A stretch of DNA of 17,527 nt from Candidatus Bipolaricaulota bacterium (GTDB taxonomy: Bacteria > Bipolaricaulota > Bipolaricaulia > Bipolaricaulales > Bipolaricaulaceae): positions 1 to 17,527 of the forward strand of contig JAGGWU010000081.1 of assembly GCA_021163465.1 (NCBI GenBank), in the 5' to 3' direction. Below, in pieces: positions 8,301-14,668 of this stretch (positions are counted from its first letter, which is position 1; each line of letters opens with the position of its first letter). The notes under the pieces were generated by a model. The model saw only the letters and a program-made list of their open reading frames with translations, made no database searches and was not told the origin of the DNA. The position numbers and the translations under genes are program-made.

Positions 8301-9172
8301 TCCCGGTTGATGGAGACGGTGGCCGGCCTGCCCCGATACTCTATGAGGGCCACCGCCACCTCGGTCCAGAAGGGGGTCCCGTCCTTGCGGCGCTTCTTCT
8401 CCTCGAAGAAGACCACCTCGCCCCGGAGCAGCCTCTCGTTGACCTTCTCCCAGGTGACGGCCGGTTCCTCGGCGGCGAGATCCCGCATGATGTTCATCCC
8501 GAGCAGCTCCCGGCGGCTGTATCCGGTCTGGCGTTCGGCCGCCGGGTTGGCCTCCAGGATCTCCCCGTCCAGCGTGGTGACATATACGGCGTCGGCCATC
8601 CGTTCCAAGAGAAACCTGAAGAAGCGTTCCCGTTCCCGTAGTTCCTCCCACCTAAGCCCGGCGCACACGGCCCCAGATATCTCGCCCTCGAAGGCCCTGA
8701 GGCGCTCGAGGTCCCCCGACGAGAAGGCCCCGGGGTCCCGGGTGCTGACCAAACACAGGCATCCCTTGAACCCCCCGTTTTCGTCCCTTAAAGGAAGCAA
8801 GAGCGCGGCCTTCGTCCCGGCCACTTCGGAGAAGATCTCCGGGATCCTGGATCCATGGCATCGCAGGGCCAATTTCAGGGGCCAGCGGACGATCCTGGGC
8901 TTCCCGAAAAAGGCGAGGTGCGGGGCGATCTTTTCCTTCGGGAGCCGGGTGGCCTTCAGGCGTTCGGGTTCCCATCCCACCGCCGCGGTGACGGCGAACT
9001 CCCCCAGCCGCGGATCGAGGACGAACACGACCCCTTTGTCCGCCGCGGGAATCAGTGAGAGGGCGAAACGGAGCGCCGCCCCGCTCACCCCGTCGAGGGA
9101 GGGGTCGTGGTTCACCTCCTTCAGGAACCCGACCAGCCGTTGAAGATCTTCCCCTTCCCTCATCGGGGGCAT
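5345..9172 (-). CDS. Cytosolic multi-sensor diguanylate cyclase (GAF-PAS-GAF-PAS-GAF-GAF-GAF-GGDEF)
   Basis: 1275 residues. Approximate domains: GAF 10-180; PAS 185-300 (ADAVYVTTLDGEILEANPAA, ending NRDITERK); GAF 305-475; PAS 483-635 (ending SIVDITAR, with an extra helical insert at 502-545); GAF 640-800; GAF 805-965; GAF 968-1115; GGDEF 1120-1275. The cyclase motif GGDEF is intact at 1200-1204. Five residues before it is RESD (1191-1194), an RxxD inhibitory site for c-di-GMP feedback. DPLTGLYNRR, the usual GGDEF entry motif, is present. The product should make c-di-GMP from two GTP. No transmembrane segment is seen, so the GAF/PAS domains must read intracellular signals; ligands are unknown. 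The frame is open to 9427 inside hypE, but those 85 codons look non-coding. The chosen ATG follows GGAG; ATG at 9163 is an alternative. It lies 70 nt after hypE with no terminator between, so co-transcription with hyp genes is likely. Confidence 0.93.
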   Translation of the reverse strand: MPPMREGEDLQRLVGFLKEVNHDPSLDGVSGAALRFALSLIPAADKGVVFVLDPRLGEFAVTAAVGWEPERLKATRLPKEKIAPHLAFFGKPRIVRWPLKLALRCHGSRIPEIFSEVAGTKAALLLPLRDENGGFKGCLCLVSTRDPGAFSSGDLERLRAFEGEISGAVCAGLRWEELRERERFFRFLLERMADAVYVTTLDGEILEANPAAERQTGYSRRELLGMNIMRDLAAEEPAVTWEKVNERLLRGEVVFFEEKKRRKDGTPFWTEVAVALIEYRGRPATVSINRDITERKRLQEELERRISQLRALNRATRLLVEEIQADALIRTALSAVKEATGGEYTSLVLFDEEGKPIKRYTFPESPSLPLKLRKRGFAAWVRETGEPLFVHDIKPDGSTEPPVVWPGEADPIPANPTLVEAGMRSFAGIPIKRKGRIVGVLYADSRRPNAFAGQEEMLLTLAGHISAALEKALLYEGLKESEAHWRLLFEESPVSLWITDLSGVKAELDRLREQGVRDLRGYLEEHPESVAQCMRRVRVEKTNRAALELYGASDTEELSTRLPEIIPLDEAMTLFREGLLAIWEGKPRYSGEGINRTLDGKRLWVYLTWRVMPGHEKDYGRVLISIVDITARVEAEEALREVNSAFTALSSTLELPELLRIVRSEARRFMSFDAFFVALVDRGRGEIRMAYAEEGGEEVEVPPIPLDPGSSPTAWVAVKRRPLFIEDVEETPPPVPFKQVGRPVRAWAGIPLIAQGEVIGVLSLQSFAPLEFGEREKGILSALAAGVAVALRNALLHGKIRSTAEKLRAIEETSRRMKLADSKRELYDLVLDAIHGLFGYPCAILEASGDTLTAVAARGCRWAHGTPHLPLGEGSGFAATAYRTDEPLYVPDVRDDPRRIPCDPDPACELALPISVSGKRYGVLDIEHGEVDGIPPEDRDLLRILASELAVALAGLERLREVERINEKLALLHEISQKLQRCASAREICEVAAKALVGKLGFEHAVVALVQGDYLVPVATAGPLGAKARPFRKGEGIAGKVWTSGKPLWGRIEDFPEAMPVDPGIRSTACVPIEGKGQIQVVSGDPDAFGPDDLQILETLARHIREELRRVELEEELREQAIRDPLTGLYNRRFLDEVLRKELARAERYGHPLALIVADIDDFKEINDTYGHLEGDRALIRVAKAFKENIRESDYIFRWGGDEFVVLLTETNGDRARRFIKRMSEPFGPLLEPPTIRLSFGHAVYDPREGELPEPEELFREADRILYGIKRKKRR

Positions 9173-9242
9173 TTTCTCCGATCCCCAATAGGCGGGCAAT
9201 GTGGAAGGAACCGAAAGTAATGGAAAAGAGTGAAAAGGGCGG

Positions 9243-10268
9243 CTAACAGATCCTGGGAAGGGGGTCGCCCAGCGGCATCTCCAGGTACCTCCGGCCTCCC
9301 ACTCGGGTCTCCAGGACCACCTTCCCCCGGTGTTCGGGGATCGCCTCGCCGATGATCCGGGCGTCCCGTCCCAGCGGATGTTCCCGCAGGGCGGAAAGGA
9401 CCGCTTCCGCACGATCCGGGGAGACACCGATCACCGCCCGGCCCTCGCAGGCGAGGTTCAAGGGGCTTATCCCCAGAAGCTCTGCGAGGCCCCTCACTTC
9501 GGGGCGAACCGGGATCTCCTCCTCCCGGACCGTTATCCCCACGCCGGACTTCCGTGCCATCTCGTTGAGGGCCGCCGCGAGCCCGCCCCGGGTGGGATCC
9601 TTCATTGCCGTCACCCCCCCGATGGAGAGGGCCCGTTCCACCAGGGGCCAGATCGGGGATACATCGCTTTTAATTTCCCCTTCCACCGGGATCCCCTCCC
9701 GGGCGGCCAGGACCGCCATCCCGTGGTCCCCCACGGGGCCGGTGATGATGATCTTGTCCCCGGGACGGAGGCCCGAGTCCCGGATGATCCTTTCGGCGAC
9801 ACCGATCCCGGTGGTGTTCATGACGAGCCCGTCCATCTCCCCCTTTCCCATCACCTTGGTGTCCCCCGTAACCAGCGCGGCCCCCACCTCGCGCAGTACC
9901 TCCGCCAGGGAGGAGAGGAACTTCTTCAGCTCGGATATCGGGAAGCCCTCCTCGATGATGAGCCCGAGTGTCATGGCCACAGGCCTTGCCCCCATCACCG
10001 CGAGGTCGTTCACGGTGCCCGAGGCAGCGAGCTTCCCGATATCGCCCCCGGGAAAGGAAAGGGGCTTCACCACGTGGGAGTCGGTGGTGACCACCACCTC
10101 CCCTTGGGGAAGCGAGAGGGAAGCCCCGTCATCCAAATCATCGAGCCCTACTTCCCCGGCCGCCCGCAGGGGAAAAAGCTCGCGGAGCTCCGCGACCAGG
10201 CGGTTCATGAGCTCGCCGCCTGCCCCGTGCAGTGCGGTGATCTTCTCCTCAGATAGGGGTTTCCTCAT
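9243..10268 (-). CDS. hypE: Hydrogenase maturation factor HypE (carbamoyl dehydratase)
   Basis: 341 residues of the AIRS/PurM-like ATPase family, of normal length. HypE accepts a carbamoyl group on its C-terminal cysteine and dehydrates it with ATP to a thiocyanate, supplying the cyanide ligands of the [NiFe] hydrogenase iron. The protein ends in PRIC, the diagnostic C-terminal cysteine. Other family signatures: HGAGG near residue 14, TTDSHVVKPLSFPGGDIG, GTVNDLAVMGA, VTGDTKVM and DPTRGGLA. The ATG at 10268 is preceded by AAAGGAAGG (10272-10280), which touches the hypD stop, so hypD and hypE are translated together. A 17-codon upstream extension exists but lacks support. HypF, which makes the carbamoyl group, is not in the window. 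Confidence 0.96.
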   Translation of the reverse strand: MRKPLSEEKITALHGAGGELMNRLVAELRELFPLRAAGEVGLDDLDDGASLSLPQGEVVVTTDSHVVKPLSFPGGDIGKLAASGTVNDLAVMGARPVAMTLGLIIEEGFPISELKKFLSSLAEVLREVGAALVTGDTKVMGKGEMDGLVMNTTGIGVAERIIRDSGLRPGDKIIITGPVGDHGMAVLAAREGIPVEGEIKSDVSPIWPLVERALSIGGVTAMKDPTRGGLAAALNEMARKSGVGITVREEEIPVRPEVRGLAELLGISPLNLACEGRAVIGVSPDRAEAVLSALREHPLGRDARIIGEAIPEHRGKVVLETRVGGRRYLEMPLGDPLPRIC

Positions 10269-10278
10269 GGACCTTCCT

Positions 10279-11376
10279 TTAGAGCCTGGGACGCTCCCCG
10301 TACTTGTACCAGATGGCACACGCCCCCTCCGCTCCCACCATGCACGGCCCCACCGGGGAAAGCGGCGTGCAGGCGGTCCCGAACAGGGGGCAATCGGTGG
10401 GCACCGCCTTGGCCATGATTACCTCGGGGCAGCGGCACCCGGGGGGCTCCTCCATCCCGACCCCCGCCTCGACCCCGAACTTCTTTCGGGCATCAAACCG
10501 GGAGAGCTCCTCCCGGATCCCGAGGCCGGAGGTGGGGATCGTCCCGATCCCACGCCAGACGGCGTCCACCACCTCGAACGCCCTGCCCATCAGCTCTTTG
10601 GCCTTAGGGTTTCCCTCCGGGCGCACCGCTCGGGGATAGGCGTTTTCAACTTCCGCCCGGCCGTCCCGGAGCTGCTTGAGGAGTAAAGCCACGGCATAAA
10701 GCACGTCCAGGGGTTCGAATCCCCCCACCACCACCGGGATGCGGTGTTTTCGGGCCAGTTCTCGATAAGCGTCGGCCCCGATGATCACCGAGACGTGGCC
10801 CGGGGCGAGGAATCCCTCCACAGCGGTATTCTCCCGGAGGAGGGCCTCCAGGGCAGGGGGGATGAGCTTGTGGGAGCAGAGGACGGAGAAGTTGTGGGGA
10901 GGGGAACCCAGGAGCACCGCCGCGGTCGCCGGGGCGGTGGTCTCGAACCCCACGGCAAAGAATACGACCTCCTTTCTCGGGTTTTCCCGGGCGATCCGGA
11001 CGGCGTCCGCCGCCGAGAGGACCACCCGTACGTCCGCCCCCTGGGCCCGGGCCTCCTCCAGGGTGAGCTCCGACCCCGGTACCCGGAGCATATCCCCGAA
11101 GGTGCAGAGGACCACGTCCTTCTCCAGGGCCAATTTCACCGCCACGTTGATATCCGCCGTAGAGGTGACGCACACCGGGCAACCGGGTCCCTCGTATACC
11201 TCCACCCCTTCCGGGAGAAGGGACCGAAGGCCGTGTTCGGCGATGGCGGCCTCATGGGTCCCGCACACGTGAACGAGCTTCACCGTTCGTCCGGGGGCCA
11301 GGCGGCGAAGGGTCCGGGCGAGCTTCTCGGCCCGTGCGGGATCGCGTAGCCGGAAGGGGTCAGTCACCGCCGTCAT
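10279..11376 (-). CDS. hypD: Hydrogenase maturation factor HypD (Fe-S scaffold for Fe(CN)2CO)
   Basis: 365 residues, full length. HypD, with HypC, forms the scaffold on which iron receives CN and CO ligands before insertion into [NiFe] hydrogenase. Signature motifs are intact: HVCGTHE (residues 36-42, Cys38), GPGCPVC (63-69, Cys66 and Cys69), FGDMLRVPG, VGFETTAPA, CSHKLIPPA and VVGGFEPLD. The C-terminal cluster cysteines C316, C329, C336 and C353 show the C-x12-C-x6-C-x16-C spacing expected for the [4Fe-4S] site. The start lies inside hypC (17-nt overlap) with no Shine-Dalgarno sequence, implying translational coupling to hypC. It is followed 10 nt later by hypE. Confidence 0.97.
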   Translation of the reverse strand: MTAVTDPFRLRDPARAEKLARTLRRLAPGRTVKLVHVCGTHEAAIAEHGLRSLLPEGVEVYEGPGCPVCVTSTADINVAVKLALEKDVVLCTFGDMLRVPGSELTLEEARAQGADVRVVLSAADAVRIARENPRKEVVFFAVGFETTAPATAAVLLGSPPHNFSVLCSHKLIPPALEALLRENTAVEGFLAPGHVSVIIGADAYRELARKHRIPVVVGGFEPLDVLYAVALLLKQLRDGRAEVENAYPRAVRPEGNPKAKELMGRAFEVVDAVWRGIGTIPTSGLGIREELSRFDARKKFGVEAGVGMEEPPGCRCPEVIMAKAVPTDCPLFGTACTPLSPVGPCMVGAEGACAIWYKYGERPRL

Positions 11377-11596
11377 CGGAGGCGGAGAGGAGCTCGTCGA
11401 AGAGCTTGAGGGTCTCCTCGGCGTCCGCGGGATCGAGGCGGCGGATGGCGAACCCGGTGTGGACCAGAACGTAATCCCCCGGCTTCACCTCTTCCCCGAG
11501 GAGATCGAGCCGCGCCCGGGAACGCACTCCCCCGAGATCAACGGTGGCCTCATTTCCCTCCACGGCCACCACTTTGAGCGGGACTGCCAAACACAT
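11360..11596 (-). CDS. hypC: Hydrogenase maturation chaperone HypC/HupF family
   Basis: 78 residues, normal for this small OB-fold chaperone. It starts MCLAVP, with the essential Cys2 exposed after methionine removal; this cysteine binds the iron of the Fe(CN)2CO group with HypD. The conserved GDYVLVHTGFAI segment (residues 40-51, His46) is present. Six upstream in-frame codons exist (to TTG at 11614), but an N-terminal extension would hide Cys2, so ATG at 11596 is chosen. A TACAAT -10 box ends 8 nt before that ATG, predicting a leaderless mRNA. It is first of hypC-hypD-hypE and lies 50 nt after the last glycerol-cassette gene. Confidence 0.95.
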   Translation of the reverse strand: MCLAVPLKVVAVEGNEATVDLGGVRSRARLDLLGEEVKPGDYVLVHTGFAIRRLDPADAEETLKLFDELLSASDDGGD

Positions 11597-11604
11597 GGTG
11601 CTAG

Positions 11605-11633
11605 ATTGTAACACTCTTTTGCGGGACCCTCAT
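11605..11633 (-). promoter_or_regulatory. Putative extended -10 promoter for hypCDE (leaderless)
   Basis: On the minus strand TACAAT (plus 11605-11610) is preceded by TGT, giving an extended -10 (TGTTACAAT). A weak -35, ATGAGG (11628-11633), stands 17 nt upstream. The ATG of hypC begins 8 nt after the -10 box, the same distance as at the MBL gene, and there is no Shine-Dalgarno sequence. hypCDE can therefore be expressed independently of the glycerol genes. Confidence 0.5.
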
Positions 11634-11646
11634 CCAGGAGGTTTTT

Positions 11647-12006
11647 TCAGCGGGCGGGCCGGGTGGTGACGAGGTTCGCTCCGGTGGAGAGGAAGTTCTC
11701 CTCGATCACGGTGCCGATCGCGACAGGAGCCCTCACCGAGAGTTCCCGCACGCGCGCCATCGCTTTGGGAAAGAGCCGCAAGGGGATCGGGCGATCTGTC
11801 TTCACCGATACCACCCGGTCCCTTCCTCCTTCCACGCGCACCAAGGTCATGAGCACCCGCCGCGGCTCCACCGCCTCGGACCGGGCATATTCCTCCCCCC
11901 GGGGACAGCGGTTCCCCGAGACGGAAACTACCTTCTTCCCCTCGAGCACCACCGTAAGCTCGCACCCCATGGGACACGAGACGCACACGAGTTTTTTCTC
12001 GGTCAT
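11647..12006 (-). CDS. DUF1667 small iron-sulfur protein of the glycerol-3-phosphate dehydrogenase cassette
   Basis: 119 residues. Four cysteines near the N-terminus, C8, C11, C15 (CVSCPMGC) and C34 (GNRCPRG), form a likely Fe-S or metal site; the rest is a compact domain with FLSTGANLVTT near the end. This matches the DUF1667 family, known to be encoded beside GlpA-type dehydrogenases and NAD/FAD oxidoreductases in Thermotoga and clostridia. It is likely an electron-transfer or structural subunit of that complex; its biochemical role is not established. Its ATG overlaps the TGA of the upstream gene (ATGA, 12003-12006), and GAGGTG lies before it. It is last in the glycerol cassette; no terminator is seen in the 50 nt before hypC. 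Confidence 0.88.
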   Translation of the reverse strand: MTEKKLVCVSCPMGCELTVVLEGKKVVSVSGNRCPRGEEYARSEAVEPRRVLMTLVRVEGGRDRVVSVKTDRPIPLRLFPKAMARVRELSVRAPVAIGTVIEENFLSTGANLVTTRPAR

Positions 12007-13244
12007 TTCGGCTTCACCTCGACCACGATTCGTTCCTTTTGGGAAAGCTCGGAGAGCGCGTCCCCATCCAGGGGGATCTCGATCATCTCCGCCGGGCGGG
12101 CGACCGGGACCCGGCGCCGGACGACCCCTCCGACGTCCACCGCGACCCCCTCCATGGGCCGGGGGACCCGGAGGTACATCCTGGCACTTTCCGCGGTACC
12201 GTCGAGATAGCTCGGGACGAGGCTCACCACGTTCTCCCCCCTGACGAGAGGGACCGGCTTTCCGGGAGGCAGCTCCCCCCGTGCGTAGCGGGCGGCAGAG
12301 GCTCCCGCACGCTCCCCCAGCTCCGCTACCGTATCCACCAGATCGAACACCGCCACACAGTTCCCCGCGGCGAAGAGCCAAGGGACCTCGGTCTGGAGCC
12401 GGCCGTTCACCCGCGGACCACGGTTCACCGGATCCAATGGCACGGTGTCCTCGATGAGCCGCACCTCCGGGATAAGGCCCACGGAGAGGATCAGGGTGTC
12501 GGCCTCGATGCGCCGTTCCGTCCCCGGAATCGGGTGCCGATGCTCGTCCACCCGGACCGCGGTGATCCCCTCGAGCCTTTCCCTCCCGTGGACCTCGGCG
12601 ACGGTATGGGAAAGGAGGAGCGGGATCCCGAAGTCACGGAGGCACTGGACCACGTTCCGGGTGAGACCCCCGGGGAACGGTTGGATCTCCAGCACCGCCC
12701 GGACCTCCACACCTTCGAGGTGGAGCCGGCGCGCCATGATGAGGCCGATGTCCCCCGAGCCCAAGATCACCGCCCGCCTCCCCGGAAGGAGCCCCTCCAG
12801 GTCCAGGAGCCTCTGGGCCAACCCCGCGGTGAAGACACCTGAGGGCCGGGTTCCCGGGATCCTGAGGGCCCCGAAGGGCCGCTCCCTCGCGCCCACCGCC
12901 CACACCACCGCCCGCGGCCTGAATTTTTTCAGTCCTTTGGGGGAGACGACCTTCACGGCCGGCCCGTCGGGAAGGATCTCCAGGACGGTGGCCCCGGTGA
13001 GGACTTCGGCCCCGGAGTCGTCGAGCTCCTGCCGCATCCGGTGGGCGAACTCCGGGCCGGTGAGCTCCTCGCGGTAGCGGTGGAGGCCGAACCCCGGGTG
13101 GATGCACTGCTCCAGCACCCCGCCGAGCCGCTCCCCCCGCTCCAAGAGGACGGTCCGGGCCCCCTCGCGGGCCGCGGCCGCCGCAGCGGCCATCCCCGCC
13201 GCCCCGCCTCCGACAACCAGGACATCCACCGTGTAGGTCCTCAC
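12003..13244 (-). CDS. NAD(P)/FAD-dependent oxidoreductase, partner of GlpA-type dehydrogenase
   Basis: 413 residues. Two dinucleotide-binding motifs are visible: VVGGGAAG (residues 10-17, FAD) and ILGSGDIG (160-167, NAD(P)), plus AVGARERPF and the second FAD motif FAAGNCV (291-297). LEQCIHPGFG (44-53) contains a conserved-looking cysteine. The fold is the pyridine nucleotide-disulfide oxidoreductase class. In analogous operons it is the second flavoprotein of a soluble three-part glycerol-3-phosphate dehydrogenase and probably hands electrons to NAD(P) or another carrier; that step is inferred. The start is GTG at 13244, overlapping the TGA of the upstream gene as GTGA and preceded by GGGGAGG at 7 nt. 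The frame is open 91 codons further upstream inside glpA, but that stretch is a shadow of glpA. Confidence 0.92.
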   Translation of the reverse strand: MRTYTVDVLVVGGGAAGMAAAAAAAREGARTVLLERGERLGGVLEQCIHPGFGLHRYREELTGPEFAHRMRQELDDSGAEVLTGATVLEILPDGPAVKVVSPKGLKKFRPRAVVWAVGARERPFGALRIPGTRPSGVFTAGLAQRLLDLEGLLPGRRAVILGSGDIGLIMARRLHLEGVEVRAVLEIQPFPGGLTRNVVQCLRDFGIPLLLSHTVAEVHGRERLEGITAVRVDEHRHPIPGTERRIEADTLILSVGLIPEVRLIEDTVPLDPVNRGPRVNGRLQTEVPWLFAAGNCVAVFDLVDTVAELGERAGASAARYARGELPPGKPVPLVRGENVVSLVPSYLDGTAESARMYLRVPRPMEGVAVDVGGVVRRRVPVARPAEMIEIPLDGDALSELSQKERIVVEVKPK

Positions 13245-14668
13245 GGCCGCGCCTCCCCGAGGACGATGCGCGAGGCCCCGCCCCGGGCGGTCACCTCCCA
13301 GGGCTCGGCCCCGAGCTCCCGGGCGAGGATCTCGAGGATCCGGTCGGTACAGAACCCGCCCTGGCAACGGCCGAAGCCGGCTCGGGTGCGGAACTTGACC
13401 CCGTCCAGGGTCCGCGCCCCGCGACGGATCGCCTCCACGATCTCTCCCTCCGTCACCCGATTGCAGAAACACACGATCCGCCCCCAACGGGGATCCTTCC
13501 GGATCAGTGCCTCCCATTCCGCCTCGGGAAGGTCAGCGGGGTGTGGTATCCGTTTCCGCACCGGCCGAAAATCCGTCCGCTCCTCTAGCCCGTGGGCGAG
13601 GGCGATCTCGTGGGCGAGCCACCGGGCGATGGCCGGGGCCGCGGTGAGGCCCGGGGAGCGCATCGCCGCCGCCTGGTAGAACCCCGCCACCTCTGTTTCC
13701 CCGAGGACGAAGTCCTTCTGGGGGGACTCCGGCCGGAGCCCGGCGAAGGTCTTGACCGTCTTGTGGAGCGGAAGATCCGGGACCAGGTGTACTGCCCCCT
13801 CGATTACCTCTTCGAGCCCCTCCCGGGTGGTCTCCGTGGCCTCTCGGGCGTCCGGGGGGAGATCGTGGGCGTTGGGCCCCAAAAGCAGTCCTCCATCCAC
13901 CGTGGGGAGGACGAGAATCCCCTTGGAGACCTGCGTGGGTGCAGGGAAGAGGACCACGTTCACCAATCCCCCGGTGGTCTCGTCCAGGAGCACGTATTCC
14001 CCCCGGCGGGGGTGAAGCGCGGGGCCCTCGAGGCCCGCCATCTGGGCAATGTGGTCGGCAAAGAGGCCGGCGGCGTTGACAACCGCCTCCACCGGATAAC
14101 GGCCTTTGTCCGTGCGCACTGCGCGGACCCGCCCCCCGGAGACCTCGATCCCCACCACGGGCTCCCCCAAGTGGAGCTCCAGGCCGTTATCGAGGGCGTT
14201 TTCCACCGCGGCGATGGCTATCTCCCAGGGGAGGGTGATGCCCACCGTGGGCGACCAAAGCCCGGCACGGACCTCCGGGTTGACCCGGGGCTCCCGGGCG
14301 AGGATCTCCTCGCGGCGGTGGAGCTCGAGACCCGGCACGCCGTTCACCTCGCCCCACTCCCGGAGCTCCTCCAGCACCGAAAGCTCTTCGGTGGTGAAGG
14401 CCAGGACATAAGCCCCGGTGCGGCGGAAGGGGATCTCCAAATCCGTCGCGAGCTCAGGGTAGAGCGCGTTCCCCGCGGCGCAGAACCGAGCCCGCGTGGT
14501 TCCCGGCTCGTCGTGGAAGCCGGCGTGGACGATCCCCGAGTTGGCCTTGGTGACGCCCCAGCCTACATCCGGGGCCCGCTCAAACAGGACCACCTCCGCT
14601 TCATAGCGGCAAAGCTCCCGGGCTATCAGTGACCCCACGGCCCCGGCGCCGATCACCGCGATCCTCAT
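13241..14668 (-). CDS. glpA: GlpA-type FAD-dependent glycerol-3-phosphate dehydrogenase with C-terminal BFD [2Fe-2S] domain
   Basis: 475 residues. The N-terminal DAO-fold domain begins with the FAD-binding GAGAVG (residues 7-12) and carries KANSGIVHAGFH (41-52), typical of GlpA/L2HGDH-like dehydrogenases; FAGLRPESP (308-316) is the later conserved substrate-side segment. The C-terminal BFD-like domain has four cysteines in the family pattern, CFC (C400, C402) and GRCQGGFC (C435, C440), for a [2Fe-2S] cluster. Expected reaction: sn-glycerol 3-phosphate to dihydroxyacetone phosphate. The location between glpK and the second flavoprotein supports this substrate over 2-hydroxyglutarate. No membrane segment is visible, so the enzyme should be soluble. 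The ATG overlaps the glpK TGA (ATGA, 14665-14668), with AAGGAG before it. The symbol is by homology class, since this protein differs from the E. coli GlpABC arrangement. Confidence 0.9.
   Translation of the reverse strand: MRIAVIGAGAVGSLIARELCRYEAEVVLFERAPDVGWGVTKANSGIVHAGFHDEPGTTRARFCAAGNALYPELATDLEIPFRRTGAYVLAFTTEELSVLEELREWGEVNGVPGLELHRREEILAREPRVNPEVRAGLWSPTVGITLPWEIAIAAVENALDNGLELHLGEPVVGIEVSGGRVRAVRTDKGRYPVEAVVNAAGLFADHIAQMAGLEGPALHPRRGEYVLLDETTGGLVNVVLFPAPTQVSKGILVLPTVDGGLLLGPNAHDLPPDAREATETTREGLEEVIEGAVHLVPDLPLHKTVKTFAGLRPESPQKDFVLGETEVAGFYQAAAMRSPGLTAAPAIARWLAHEIALAHGLEERTDFRPVRKRIPHPADLPEAEWEALIRKDPRWGRIVCFCNRVTEGEIVEAIRRGARTLDGVKFRTRAGFGRCQGGFCTDRILEILARELGAEPWEVTARGGASRIVLGEARP

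Noticed and set aside
9173..9427. An 85-codon N-terminal extension of the diguanylate cyclase
   Set aside because: Most of it overlaps the 3' end of hypE in another frame, and its composition (Arg, Trp, Pro, Ser rich) is that of a shadow. An ATG with GGAG upstream is available at 9172.
10709..10733. A tRNA T-arm look-alike, GGGGTTCGAATCCCC followed by CCACCA, on the plus strand
   Set aside because: It lies inside hypD, where the minus strand encodes the conserved VVGGFEPLD motif, which explains the bases. The upstream 60 nt do not fold into D and anticodon arms with a matching acceptor stem.
11597..11646. Possible terminator between DUF1667 and hypC (CCTC...GAGG hairpin)
   Set aside because: The stem is only 4 bp and is not followed by a T run on the transcribed strand.
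13592..14632. A 346-codon plus-strand frame opposite the GlpA-type dehydrogenase
   Set aside because: It is antisense to a complete FAD and BFD-domain protein, and no protein motif is visible in it.
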